From positions 27,150,157-27,214,156 of the forward strand of contig NC_052505.1 of assembly GCF_014356525.2 (NCBI RefSeq): 64,000 nt of DNA. The letters run 5' to 3'. Position numbers and translations under genes: made by a program. Below, one piece after another: positions 32,901 through 43,500 of the stretch. The first letter of the stretch is position 1; each line of letters starts with the position of its first letter. The stretch is from Nilaparvata lugens (lineage: Eukaryota; Arthropoda; Insecta; Hemiptera; Delphacidae). Below the pieces are notes generated by a model, which saw nothing but the letters and a program-made list of their open reading frames with translations, had not been told where the DNA came from and made no database searches.

Positions 32901-33079
32901 CGGGAGGGGGCGGAGGCCCACCACCGCCGGGAGGGGGGGCGCACCCCCACCCTCACCCTCATCCGCACCCCCATCCCCCCCAGCAGCAGGAGTTGTCCGA
33001 CATGATGATGCAGATGCTCGACCACGGGGCGGCCACCTCCTTCGAGGATCTCAACATGTTCAACACCACTTTCGAGTGA
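20778..33079 (+). CDS. tgo: Tango/ARNT bHLH-PAS transcription factor, 3' eight exons (partial)
   Basis: Tango is the common class II partner that dimerises in the nucleus with PAS proteins such as Single-minded, Trachealess, Similar/HIF and Spineless/AhR to bind E-box-like sites. Exons seen: 20778-20923 (or 20926), 22728-22961, 24841-24963, 26335-26494, 28116-28394, 29778-30001, 30669-30837, 32856-33079. All junctions except the first donor are GT-AG and phase-compatible. They encode the end of PAS-A ([45 protein letters not shown]), PAS-B ([46 protein letters not shown]) and a Pro/Gln/His/Gly-rich activation region. The protein ends [12 protein letters not shown], the hallmark ARNT/Tango C-terminus. 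bHLH exons are not in view: they are beyond the left edge or in the gap. Exons 20778 and 26335 carry apparent one-base indels. Exons are GC-rich against AT-rich, MITE-laden introns. Confidence 0.93.
21118..21145. mobile_element. Solo terminus of the fold-back element found at 22.1 kb
   Basis: GGGTGATGCCCACATGA is identical to the terminus of the 22110-22590 element but has no partner end nearby. It lies in the same tango intron. Confidence 0.6.
21295..21370. repeat. AT microsatellite and TATGTCTATA repeat
   Basis: A run of TA dinucleotides near 21297-21314 is surrounded by repeated TATATGTCTATAA-like units from about 21225 to 21380. Confidence 0.8.
22110..22590. mobile_element. Fold-back element with ~165-bp inverted arms in tgo intron
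   Basis: The left arm begins CATGTGGGCATCACCCTCAG and the right arm ends with its inverse CTGAGGGTGATGCCCACATG. Inverted similarity persists through CTTAGCGACGAC to about 22275 and 22425. The centre holds a ~50-bp tandem duplication (AGAAGTGTTGGCTACTATAT units at about 22305 and 22352). No ORF. Confidence 0.85.
22728..22961 (+). CDS. tgo: tgo exon b: PAS-A core
   Basis: It starts after GTTTTAG with [17 protein letters not shown] and runs through [12 protein letters not shown] to YIKNWPPT. Two phase-1 donors exist: GTCAGT at 22929 and GTATCT at 22962. The longer form adds 11 residues ([11 protein letters not shown]) before GVQMERAV. Confidence 0.92.
23025..23450. repeat. ~260-bp tandem duplication plus ~20-bp minisatellite
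   Basis: Blocks at about 23025-23215 and 23285-23450 share AATTAACGCATACTTGAATG and TTCAAATTGTCTTGTA. Within each, ACTTGA(C/T)GGGTATGAACCCAT-like units repeat several times. Intronic. Confidence 0.75.
24386..24518. repeat. 67-bp tandem duplication
   Basis: CCTTATGGTTCAA(T/A)CAGGTCGCGGTTTC(A/G)CTTTC is repeated twice, followed each time by GGATCAACCT. Intronic, no function visible. Confidence 0.8.
24841..24963 (+). CDS. tgo: tgo exon c: end of PAS-A and linker
   Basis: After TTGTTTTAG it encodes [16 protein letters not shown] and [14 protein letters not shown], ending NNNA with donor [18 protein letters not shown] is highly conserved across ARNT proteins. Confidence 0.93.
24985..25075. repeat. 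~55-bp tandem duplication just 3' of tgo exon c
   Basis: ATTACTAAGGCCCG(C/T)ATTACGTTA occurs twice, each followed by an AAAT(C/T)TTA-(A/C)TTCAA segment. Confidence 0.75.
26085..26235. repeat. ~76-bp tandem duplication upstream of tgo exon d
   Basis: CTACAGATT-A-A-AGTGGAAATT and GAATGAATGTGATGTG occur twice in the same order. The second copy ends about 100 bp before the exon acceptor. Confidence 0.8.
26335..26494 (+). CDS. tgo: tgo exon d: first half of PAS-B, one extra T
   Basis: [14 protein letters not shown] is followed by a TTTT run at 26373-26376 where three T would keep frame. Reading resumes one base later as [17 protein letters not shown] and [16 protein letters not shown], with donor GTAACA. 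With the run at three T the exon is 159 bases and phase-compatible with both neighbours, so a homopolymer error is likely. Confidence 0.9.
26574..26792. mobile_element. Tc1/mariner-like MITE (TATAGTGAGGTCCACG termini)
   Basis: 219 bp. The left end TATAGTGAGGTCCACGTTAT and right end ATAACGTGGACCTCACTATA are perfect inverted repeats over about 28 bp, ending in TA, consistent with a TA target. Truncated relatives lie at 6955 and 38004. It sits 80 bp inside the intron after tgo exon d. Superfamily is inferred from the TA ends only. Confidence 0.85.
27436..27571. mobile_element. 136-bp MITE with GGCCGTTTTCACAG termini
   Basis: The ends GGCCGTTTTCACAGT and ACTGTGCAAACGGCC are inverted, and CTTAG flanks both sides (27431-27435 and 27572-27576). 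It inserted only into copy 1 of the surrounding tandem duplication. Similar 'TTGCACAATAG' ends occur at 46.8 and 49.0 kb. Confidence 0.75.
28028..28080. mobile_element. Solo end of the CATAGAG...CTCTATG MITE
   Basis: CCCTATACCATGGGATATCT followed by TCTTATGCTAT resembles the 3' terminus of the complete copies at 28439-28699 and 57750-58024. It lies about 35 bp upstream of tgo exon e. Confidence 0.6.
28116..28394 (+). CDS. tgo: tgo exon e: second half of PAS-B and Pro-rich start
   Basis: After TAATTGCAG it encodes [36 protein letters not shown] and [16 protein letters not shown], completing PAS-B. It then runs into a Pro/Gln/His-rich stretch. Its first ten bases and acceptor are duplicated 340 bp upstream in the intron. 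Confidence 0.93.
28439..28699. mobile_element. 261-bp MITE, CATA(A/G)AGAAAC termini, 7-bp target duplication
   Basis: Long inverted ends (AATAGCATAAGTAGATATCC and inverse, then GTCGCAACTTTTACTG and inverse, about 65 bp each). The flanking heptamers GTTTAAC and GTATAAC differ by one base. A second full copy is at 57750-58024. Confidence 0.85.
29082..29094. repeat. Poly-C run (13 C)
   Basis: Unbroken C homopolymer in an AT-rich tgo intron. Prone to sequencing error. Confidence 0.95.
29778..30001 (+). CDS. tgo: tgo exon f: Gly/Pro/Ala-rich activation region
   Basis: [18 protein letters not shown] onwards, ending PQPAWTLRQ with donor GTGCGT. GVDY and the W-x-LR-Q end match the Tango transactivation region. 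Low-complexity, GC-rich. Confidence 0.9.
30118..30265. mobile_element. Short fold-back repeat in tgo intron
   Basis: GACCATAATAGGCGTTTTTT pairs with AAAAACGCCTAATATGATC at the other end. The interior is GC-richer than the flanks. No ORF. Confidence 0.55.
30669..30837 (+). CDS. tgo: tgo exon g: Gln/Gly-rich region
   Basis: [17 protein letters not shown], a poly-Gly run, then [13 protein letters not shown] and [11 protein letters not shown]. Donor [16 protein letters not shown] corresponds to the conserved island in insect Tango. Confidence 0.9.
30971..31690. repeat. Direct repeat, two ~185-bp copies ~535 bp apart
   Basis: Blocks 30971-31160 and 31507-31690 share AGTATTCAAG(C)(G/C)AAGCCTAG, TTATTTTAA, ATATATTCAGTATAT and TTTCAAGACTGCATATAAAA. 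Between them lies unrelated intronic sequence. Confidence 0.8.
32215..32610. repeat. ~190-bp tandem duplication in the last tgo intron
   Basis: GCCGAGATGGCACATAAT/GCGAGATGGCACATAATT, CACATTCTTGAAAAGCATGT and GGTTTGTCACACT occur twice in the same order. It ends about 250 bp before the last coding exon. Confidence 0.8.
32635..32715. repeat. Dispersed repeat shared with 59.36-59.48 kb
   Basis: GTACATCATCAAAATGATAG followed by AAAAATAAGGTAACCTTGT is found both here and at about 59370-59420. Confidence 0.75.
32856..33079 (+). CDS. tgo: tgo exon h: last coding exon with TAD terminus
   Basis: [10 protein letters not shown], Gly-rich, then about six His-Pro repeats, then [16 protein letters not shown] and [13 protein letters not shown] with TGA at 33077-33079. 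The acidic-hydrophobic end is the conserved ARNT activation motif. Confidence 0.95.
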
Positions 33080-35299
33080 TCAAGTGAATGAAGGTGAAAG
33101 TCGGTCGGCCACGTAACACTAAGCAAACCCTGTTTTCATGAAACCTATCCTCATCTTGTTTTACTATTAAAATATGTTTAGCAATGCAGGTTAATCACTG
33201 TAATAATTAAAACAAACCTAACGTGATTTTGTATCTTATAAAACAGGAGAGTCACAGTATAATCAGGGTGTCCGTCCACGGGGCGGGAAAACCGGGAGTT
33301 ATACGTTTGTGTGAGAAATATACGGAAATTTTGTCGAGATACGGGATTAATGATACTTGCGAATTCATGAATTTTGATGTCCAGTGATAGCCAGTCCAAG
33401 ATACTGGGACTTGAGATACTGAAGAATGTAGCTGAAAATGTTATAATAACTCCCTTCAATACTGGAAAGAAACAGGAAATAAATTATAGTATGAATTTTA
33501 TTTTATATAAATAAAATAGGTTATAAGTATCATACTTTGAATGTATATGATCATTTTTTCGGCTGTTTTCTAAAATTCTTCATTCTGGTCAAATGAGAAT
33601 TACTCGGGTTAGACAATCTTTTGGTTTCAGTTCAAGAAATTCTTTGATCGATTAGAGATAGAAATGAATGGCTGTTCATTCTTAGTGGAGAACTACTTCA
33701 TTTGTGAAGCATAGCTCTGTTGTACGAGCTGTATTTATTTTCATAAACCATACTGTATCAGTTTCCAACTCCCTTCACAGTATCTGAATTATTTCAGAAA
33801 GAATAAATTAACATTTCTATTTATTATTTTATTGTTACAGGGTAGTGTTTCATGAAACAGGATCCCGGTTGAGAAAATAAATTACTGAATAAATATTAGA
33901 CTACCGTATTGAAAAAGCTGCACATATCAGCACATCATGGACCTTTTTCAGAAGGATTTTCGCTTTTTAATCAAGTGCTTGTGTGAGAATGAGTGTTGTT
34001 AGTGTGTATCGCGCAAGCGCACGCGTTCGAGTGCCATTGGGCGAGCGAAGTGAGTCTGAAATGACGAAATAAATAAATTGTGTTGCCATCTGTAGTAGAT
34101 GAATAATGAAACTAGTGAATGAATAATAATGAACAGTATCGAAACTTTAAAGACCCTCCATAGTTAGCGTGAATGGTGTTTTATAATTAAGCAATTTTTT
34201 AATAATATGATATCGAAGATTGATCGTTATTAAGTACTATAGCAATTGTCGGAATTTAACGGCTTGTATTGATGAGATGGTTGTACGAATTTGATCCGTG
34301 GTTTTCAATGAATTTGTGCTCTGCTGTCATAAAGAGAATAGGTACCACTGGTTCTTATGGCAGTGTTCATACATTGTCAGACTGCTAATGTGTGAACCCT
34401 CCCATAAGAACCAATAGTATTTTCTGGCAGGAATTCGTCGGAAACCAGTGCTTTACCGGTTGATTAAACTCTTATGTAGACCGGTTTAAACAGTCTACAA
34501 AAATGAACGATTAGTATACAATATTTTAAAGATAATAAAATTGAGTATGAATGTAACTTGATAAAGTTATTACTTTGTGTATAGAGTGTGAGACAAAGGA
34601 GCATTCCAAGAGAAAAATGAATTTATTTTATATATTATAAATAGACTAGCCGTGATTTTGTGATTAATAAACTCATGCTTAGTACAGCCTTTTAAACCAT
34701 GTATTGTTTGTAAATGGTTCACAAACTGATTGGTTTCTTGTAGACTTACATAAAACGTTTTAAAATGTTGTGAATTTGTTTTATAATTTATTTTTGTCAA
34801 TTAGGAGTGCTGTTGGTTGTATTTATTATGTTCATTGCTCAGTAAACACTTGAACATTGTTTAGAAGCCTTGTAGTAATATTTAATAACCACACTAACCT
34901 GTGGATGGCTGCTTGCGATTTTTTAAACTTTAGAATTTTCTCCTATCAACCTCTGAAAAATATAGTGTAATACTTTTCAATCAACTTGGCAGCCGTTTGG
35001 TTCAGCCTATCCTCACTCACGTTATCTGAATTGGGTTTGCTTCTCTCTGAATGCATGAAATGGCGAAATACGTTCTGCTCGATTTTTGCTGGCTTGTATT
35101 TTCTTGTACCTATCTTACAAATTCAAGAGTATTTACAATTATTAGTACCTAATCTTATTATGTATATAGCTTGGTTTTTGGTTTTCCCGAAACCTATATG
35201 GGATACCATATAATTTTCATAGAATTTGATTTTTCTTGTATATAACAGTTTTGGTAAAATCACTTCATTTGTATGGGCTACTTTTTTAATTATTTAAAA

Positions 35300-35430
35300 C
35301 CAATATAAAAACATGAAGCACCCTTTTATTTAAAATATTCCAAAAAACTCAAGTTGTTTTTATCCATGTAATAAAAAACAACTCAAGTTGTTTGAAATAT
35401 TTTAAATAAAATGGTACTTTATGTTTATAT
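35300..35430. mobile_element. Fold-back element (hairpin family A)
   Basis: AAAACATGAAGCACCCTTTT...CAAGTTGTTTTTAT pairs with AAAACAACT...AAATAAAATGGTACTTTATG. It resembles the 12.3-kb hairpin in its outer ends. Confidence 0.6.
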
Positions 35431-37043
35431 ATTGTGTTTTTTAACATTCAAGAATAGTGTTGTGAACGAGTTTTGTTACAACAAAAATTAAAACATATTC
35501 GAAATTGAAGCTTATAAATAAATGATTCTTTTAATCCTATGGCTTCTAACTTGGATTTTTTAGTTATTTTTCAGTATTCATAGTCAGTGTATGAGCTAGT
35601 TTCATGAACATTGAATATAAACTGTAACTACTATAACTTTATATATTTGTAGCTCTAAAAATATATTAAGAATTCTCAATTTGTGTTTGAGTATTCCAGA
35701 ACAGTTTTATTAGAAATATAGAATGGTTATAAAATTGATAGAGATTCTACAACTGTATTCAAGTTGTTGGATTTTTAATTACACGAGAAACATCTCACTT
35801 TTAACCGTTCTTTTATTGTACTATCATTGTAAGTTTTATTTAATTTCATGAAAGGTCCCCAATTGTCTCTTCAATAACAGTATTTTCTCATTCATTACAC
35901 ATTATTATTATTTTTCAATTATTCATTGATTACATGAATGTATAATATAACACTTGAGAGAAAGAACAACAGGCTTGAGCTCAAAACTGTTCTTTTTCCA
36001 ATTTATACAATAACTAAGTCCAAAACGTTATCTAATATTTTTCTTATAAATTGAAATTTTTAATCGAAATATTGAGATTTCATCATTAAGAGCGGAACGA
36101 TTTGTGGCTGAAACTTCTAATGTACATTTCCTAGCATAAAAATCACGTTTTCAATTACAATTCATCTATTTAAATGCTATTTGAGAGCACGAATTTGTTG
36201 TGATAGCAGAAATATTTTTTATTGTCTTGTACTTATTGTTTTCACTGGCTTCACTTTCCTTTTCTATGTTATGTTGTGTTATCAAACTTGTAAATCTATT
36301 AACTTATCTTGTAGTGTGTGCGAGTAAATGAGATTGTTGTATAAAAGGTGAATGATGACATTTTATATTATAATAGATTGTTTGCGAATTAGTTAGTGTG
36401 GTTATTATTAAAGTAAATTTTATTTAATTGATTTTTATTCTCGTTTATAATGCACACTTGGACATTTAATTACATAAATATCGAAGTAAAAAATGTATAT
36501 TTGATTGTCTTGATAGAAAATATATAATACTTATATAAGAACTATGTGTTTTCCTTCAAAATTCTTAGGATATAAGGAATGTTGAGTCTAAAATATGAGT
36601 TATACTACTGAAATAAAACTGGAATAAAATTTACTTAGGTATCTCTCACAGGGAGGCTTAATGAAACTTTTGGAAACGCTCATATTTCTAGAACAGCAAA
36701 AAATTTCGCCACTGATGACGTTTTTGAGTTTTCCTCTCCAGTATTACTAACATTCTAAAAGTACGGTACAAAAAGTTTTCATTTTTTGCTGAAAAATATT
36801 CTGATCGGGTATTAATTTAGCCAAAGAATGAGAATACCTCGAATTTGCTGAATATTTGGTTGCAGAGAGTCAGAGGTTTTGGGTAGAAAGGTTGATTTAA
36901 CTAGTTTTGTGGTAAAAGTTCCACCAAAATACAAGGTGATCTGAGTGTCCCACGAAGAGGCTTACACGTTCAATTTTATATTATGTGCCCATTCATGCAC
37001 CGAACTTTTTTAAATTTTACACAGTTTACAAAGTAGGTTCTAA

Positions 37044-37203
37044 AAATATGAAAATATTCCGGGAAAATTTCAGCTTCCTAACCTTTGTAGAAACGAAATG
37101 GCGACAGTATTTTTTCTAGGAAGCAAATTGGTAAAATTTCCAATATGCCGCCATTTTGTTCCTACGAAAATTAGGAAGCTGAAATTTTCCCAGAACATTT
37201 TCA
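37044..37203. repeat. Inverted repeat, ~55-bp arms
   Basis: GGGAAAATTTCAGCTTCCTA and, inverted, TAGGAAGCTGAAATTTTCCC enclose diverged but still pairing segments around AAATGGCG/CGCCATTTTG. Confidence 0.75.
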
Positions 37204-37422
37204 GAATGAATTTTTCACTCAGCTCTACTTTTATCAAATTTAGCAGTTTGTTTAGATTCTCTTCTTGAATATCTCACTAGAATATCTCCTATTTTATATA
37301 GGGCTGACATCTGGAGTTTAAGTTATCAGGGGTACGCATACTACAGTTACTTTATATTATCTAGGAGTCAATGCAGAAGTATCAAGTGTAAAAAAATTCA
37401 AAGAAATTTCTCTTACCAAATT

Positions 37423-37428
37423 TTTATT
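37423..37428 (-). terminator. Candidate Polr3H poly(A) signal
   Basis: AATAAA on the minus strand, about 80 nt downstream of the Polr3H stop codon. Confidence 0.5.
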
Positions 37429-37508
37429 CGAATGTATATGACTAAATTAAGAACTAATCAAGTATCACAAAATAACTTTAGGAATAAACTTAGCAAAACA
37501 AACAGATA

Positions 37509-37556
37509 TCAGCTCCACCATGATAAAAGACCGAGGCCAGGTTCGTTAATAGTAGC
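37509..37556 (-). CDS. Polr3H: Polr3H exon 5 (16 codons)
   Basis: After acceptor TTATTTCAG it encodes [15 protein letters not shown] and TGA. The exon is only 48 bases and would be missed by ORF-length filters. [10 protein letters not shown] is the diagnostic RPC8 C-terminus. Confidence 0.95.
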   Translation of the reverse strand, partial: ATINEPGLGLLSWWS

Positions 37557-40500
37557 CTGAAATAAAAAATGAAAGATTTTCACTCATGCCATATACTATG
37601 CGAATTAGGAAGTTAATGAGGTTTTTCAGTGCCATATTATTCAAACCAAGATTCCAAAGAGACAGATAACATTGAATAAAATTTCTTGAATTTGTCACAA
37701 TTATTCATTGAAATAAGGAAGTAAAGGAGATGGTGTAATGAAACTATAGTCGGTTCTGGGATACGAGGCAATATAAATTGCCCAAGCAATGATCTTGCAC
37801 AAAGCAAAAATCTTGGAGCAGAAAGACCGACTCACAGTATCATCGTCATAAAACTGAATAAGCACAAAAAAGTACGTGAAATAAAACATTGTCAACTGGC
37901 ATTTGCGAGTCCAGCAATTAACAGTGGAGATGAGTCATCACTTTCCCACATACACGAACTTTATTGATTGTTGGATATCCTTTTGATGTATCGACTAAAT
38001 AATTATAGTGAGGTCCACCTTATAATGGCAGTGGAGAAAGATTACTCTGCCTTGCCACTTTATCATTGGTCGCACTGTCATTATTGTGACATATTGGCAT
38101 TTGTTTCTGTGTGTTATGAAAATAGCACTGAAATATGCAGGCCTACTGCAGAGAAGAAGAAAAGCTTCTTGGTATGACATTTCGAAGTTTTAAAGGTTTT
38201 TAAACCATTGAATTATTATGGAATTAATAAAAAAGAATACTGTACTGGATTTTTCTATTTCATTTCAACTGTCTCTTTTTTTTCTTTAAGAAAAATTTAG
38301 ACAAAACACAGCTGCCTCAATCACTGTTACCTCCTATTCAGTTGAGCTCAATGTACGTGCCGCATGCAAACTCCCTGTCAATAATCCTCTATACACTCCC
38401 CTTACACTATAATATCTCATCTGATTTGATCTTTGAAATGCCAGTAAATTGGATGATCAGTTTAGAGATAATTTAAATCAAGCTATATCATGATTCATTC
38501 AACATCAACGAATTACATCCTAAATTCTGTTTGAGATGTACCTTTACACAAATTTTGGAATGAAGTTCAATATTACTAGATGTCGTCTGTACACCTTATG
38601 AAAGACAAACGCACTAAGCATTTTCGTATAAACTTTGGTACCTACCTATTTGCTGAGTAATTTGGTAAGTGATTTCTTCATTTCAAGCCTTGTTTCATGA
38701 TAATAATGGTTTTATTACCATGTCAATAAAGCTCTTCATGGGGGTTGTTTATGAATCTTTCTATGTACTTCAAATAAACAAAAATAACCTGTACAGGGTT
38801 TTAATTTAAACTAAATTCTCTCATTAAGAGTATTCTTTAGTTTACTATAATTTGGTTTAAGAGACCATTACTTAGGGTAGGTATACAGCTCAAATGTTTT
38901 AAATGAGTGTTGAAGGAGTTTAATTTGAACTTACGGTAATAGAGTAAGGTATTTTGGGTTGCTCAGTGAGAGGTTCGGCGGGAATGACTTCCTTGGCCTC
39001 AGGATTGAGCACCGGTGACGTTTCAACGAACGTCTCTGCTGTCACGCGGAACCTTATTTTCACACCTGAAAACATTACAGCATTTATGAATGAGAATTTA
39101 TTTGTATACCTTATACAGTGATTCAAAAAATGAAAAGGCTATTTGGCAAACATTCCCAAAACCTAAATTCAGTATAAGTTATATTAAGCCTACATAGTGT
39201 AATAGTGATGATATTGAAATAAATTTATTGATTGGGGTTAATTTAAAAAGGTATGGAATTAGGACTTTTCCATACCTTAGGACTTAAGTGATCTTGTAGC
39301 TGAATTTTTATCGTGAGAAATTTTTCTTCACATTAAGATTTTGCTAACTTGCGTCCGGGAAGACTCCAATTTTATGCAGGGTTAAGGTATTCTCACGGAA
39401 CTGTATTTCCGTTAGCGATGGAAAATACACGAGTATTTGTGTAAAGTTCGCTACCATCGTTAACAGTTAGAATTCCAGACAAACAGTTAGTAAAAACTTA
39501 CAGTTAGTGTTGTAGAATGTGCAATGAAACGATACAGATTATTTGCTGTCCAAATTTAAACAAGATTAATTCATTTAATAAAATTTTACAAGTTGAATAG
39601 AAAGACAACGTTTGATGTTAATAAAGTCCCATGACTCGTCCTTTAGAATTTAGAGAGCTCTCTTCTACACCAATCTGGGGCGGTTACAATAGAATTAGTA
39701 GTAACTCACAATTTTTGATTTTCTTGAGACACGACGAGTTTCGGGTAGGCTATTTGTCCCATAATCAAAAGTTCAAGTTATATCCTGAAACTAGTTGTGT
39801 TTCACCAAAAAAAGGATACTAGTAATAGAACTTCCAAGAAGACTTATTGTGATAAATAAATATCAATGAAGTGATAAACATAATTCATTTTCAATTAAAC
39901 GTAAATATATTATCAACAACATATTCACAGACAGGAATATACAAAATCAATTGAAGTGAAACTAATATAGAAACCAGACGTGAAGAAACTTTTAAACAAG
40001 ATTTAAAGAGCATATTAAGGCAATGAAACCAAGAAATAGAAAAAATAAATACATTATGAGTATTCTGTTTGAAACGCTTGGCCGTGGCTATCTTTAGGAT
40101 TAGTGGTAAAGTGAATTATTGAAATATGTGACCGACCTGGATCCATGAACAGGTCATGCTTGTCTCCGTCCACGTCATACTCCCAGATCCACACCTGTTC
40201 GCGGTCGTCGAAGCGAGACGGATTCTGCAGGTTCTCCGGCGGAATGAAGATGTCATCGAAAAAGCCCAAAGTCACTAAATCACAACACAAATTTCGTTAA
40301 CATTATTCATATAGCTTAATAAACTTTAGTGATATTCGCTTTGAACTGTCCGTATTTCTCATAAATAAATAATGCTTCCCATCCAACCCTGACAATACTT
40401 AATGAATCTCACTATAATTCAGTCTAAATAGAAATAATTTTATTGTTTGTCTAAATGAATAAATATAAATTTTATTGTCATCCCATTCATAGAACAAATG

Positions 40501-43500
40501 ACAACGTCAAATAAAAGGTCTGACAGGAAACACAAAGCTGAAGAACATACAAGCACAAGTTAAGAAACAAGAATTTTTCAAACACACAATCAAAAAACAA
40601 AAATATACTACTGGAAATTTTACTAGTTTTCTTCATGTGGCCATAATTTCAACTCCAGAGAATATGAAATATTCAACATAAGTTCAATCACCAACCTTGT
40701 TAATGAAAAGTCTGTCACAATAAATTATAAATTAAGTTGCCTGCGAAAAATAATATCGTAAAGACGGTGTCACTTTCACTATGACAAAAATGTGGAGGCG
40801 CTATCTCAAGTTAGCGTCCACTCTCTAAATACGATCGATCTAAGCGATGTTTTATCTTTCGATTTGAGATTTTTCTAGTGGGGGTATTCAACAAGTCCTG
40901 AAACCAAACCACGTATATTGGTGTATTGTCCAAGCGACAGAGCAGAAAATTAAGATTGATCGTTTGTCTATATTGCCAAAATAAATAATATCAGTCTCTT
41001 AGATTTGAAATGGAGATTCGGAGTGTCCCAGAATGAATGACCCGCTTTTGAAGATCCACCTAATTGTAGGTTTATGGATGTCGACTGGCAGACTTGGAGC
41101 AATTGTGGCAGCGATCATCCAAACACGGGCAGTCAGCCGTCACTGCTGTTCGACACAAGACATTCGAATTTTCAGCTATCTGCATTGTGTGAAAACATAG
41201 TGGAGCGGCAAAGGTAGGGAGGGTAGAAGGTAGAAAAAACTGAGACATTTAGATACGAGCATTACTTTTCAACACTCACAGCTACCTTTTCTGAAACCTT
41301 CAACCTTCGCCGCTCCTCTATGTTTTGAACCTCTGTTCATAACACAGACCGCCAGGGCATGTTCATAAGGGAGCACGGAAAGAGTAAAATATGCAAAACC
41401 TCAATATGCATACACGACAGGCGGTTAGCGGACACTGCCAAGATCCGAACGCCACCTTAAGATCTAACCCCAACCCCTTGTATTAGACTTTTTCGCCTAA
41501 CTATAATTCACTTACCGTGAATGCCATCTTTGGACGAAGAGCGAATTTTGCCTACGATAACCTCTTCAATGGCGGGTCGAAAAACCACGTATCGGAATAC
41601 AACCTTAGTGTGGGCTGCTCCATCACCCGGAAATATGAACGAGTTGTCCAATTCTTGGATATCAAACAGTGAAATGCACAGACCAACATTGTAAAGAACC
41701 TGTAAGCAAACACCGACTTATCAACATTTTAGTAATCAATCAACATCAGTTAAGCCACAATAGTCGATTAACATCAGTTAATACAGCCAGCCACATCGTA
41801 GACCGCATTTGAACAAAGATATTGTCAAAGGTGTCAATATTAATATAATTCGATAATTAATTTATTCCACAACAAAATTTAACTTAACAGAAATGCAAAA
41901 AAATGCAACCTTGGTTAGTGAGATGAAAATAAACCCTGCCAGATAATACTGCCTTTGAATGTCCACAATAACTTTCAATTTCAAAATCAATAAACAAGTA
42001 GCATAGTTGTTTACAACAAATGTTGTTACTAATAGTAATTATTGTCGATACAACAACTCAAACAGACATTAGTTGTTTATACACTGATATCTCGCCGACA
42101 GGACATAATTCACTCTGATGGACAGTATTAGAGGAGGCTGTGGTTTTCAACTGCGCGAGGTTTGCTGTTAACAGAACTACTAGTAGGTACTCATACTCTG
42201 ACTAAGTTAGTTGTCGAATGATAAAACTTGACTTGGTTGGAGTAGATCAGTAATTGACCGAACGCAATAATTCATTCTCTTCCTTCAGAACAAACACCTC
42301 ACCACCATCTATCCACTTTCCTAGCTTTGATACGACAGGCTCTATCTATCCACAGATGCCTCACTAACCCATCCTGCTTACTTTTTCTAGCCAGTCCAAA
42401 TAATTTCCAACGCAATTCAGTGAGAGATCGGTTCACGTAAGTCGCCGAATTTGAATCAAAGCCTAATTGACGCATGGAAAGTTCCATCACCCCTTTTCGC
42501 GCTTCAAAAAACTTGAATGTATCAGTTCTCTTCCTCGAACTTACTATACCTGATGTAGGGCGGTTATTTCTTTTAGGCAACCTATGACATATATTTATAC
42601 AGTTATCTGATAAGTCAAAGCACATAGCTTTCCTAATGTTTTTTCAATACTCACCACGTTCCCATTATTAGATTCCGTAACCCCATATATCTTCATTACC
42701 ATCATTAGTGGTCCCGTATGGTTTCTTGAAGGCTATTCCAGCTGGTAGAACCAACTTATCCATTACTTTGCACCTTACATCTGTTGTATTTTCTACTACA
42801 ATTATTGAATCTAAGTTAGTGATCCAGTACTTGTATTTGTATATTCCCAGTGATGAATCTGACCCAGTGATGATTTGATGAATCTCAACTCGCTCACAAG
42901 CTGTATACAGACCAACTTGAGTTACATACAATTCGAAACTTATTGAACGTACGATTTTTTGGCGTCTTTTTAAATTCTAATAGATTGAACACAACTTGGC
43001 AAACATGATGTGTAAAATGTGTTTGACAAATTCTATTCAATCTTGTAGAATTTATAAGAAAAGCAAACAAATGTACATCCAGAAATAGATGTGGGCTTTA
43101 CTAAATTTGTACTCATCATCAATAGTAATATGTGTGTTTCTCCAATCACTCTATTACTGTAATCAATGTATCCGAACCACTGGTTTACAGCTGAAATCGC
43201 CTTTAAATAACCAGACTGATCCACCAAAATATTCCTCGGAATGGAAACCTTAACAGTAGACAACAAAAATTTCGAAATTCAATAAAAATAGGCAACCACT
43301 GAAGGGTCACTAGAATTTCTAACTGTCCATCCTTTGTTTTCTGCGGTCCCGTTTTGTTTCTTTAACTTGTTAAGAAACTAGTGAAACACCAGGAAAGAAT
43401 AACGCTGCCTCGAATCCATAAGACATGGTATACGGGGCCGCGAAAAGCTGTTTTCTAATATTAATGTAAGCTTGTGATCTTATTTAATGCGTATATGTGA

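Larger units (their letters stand above)
33080..37422. other. tgo 3' UTR and intergenic region
   Basis: No further exons seen. tgo transcripts must end here but the site is not clear; AATAAA occurs several times, for example near 33874 and 33885. A small hairpin (about 34350-34425) pairs GGTTCTTATGG with CCATAAGAACC. A fold-back copy is at 35300-35430 and an inverted repeat at 37044-37203. Confidence 0.5.
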
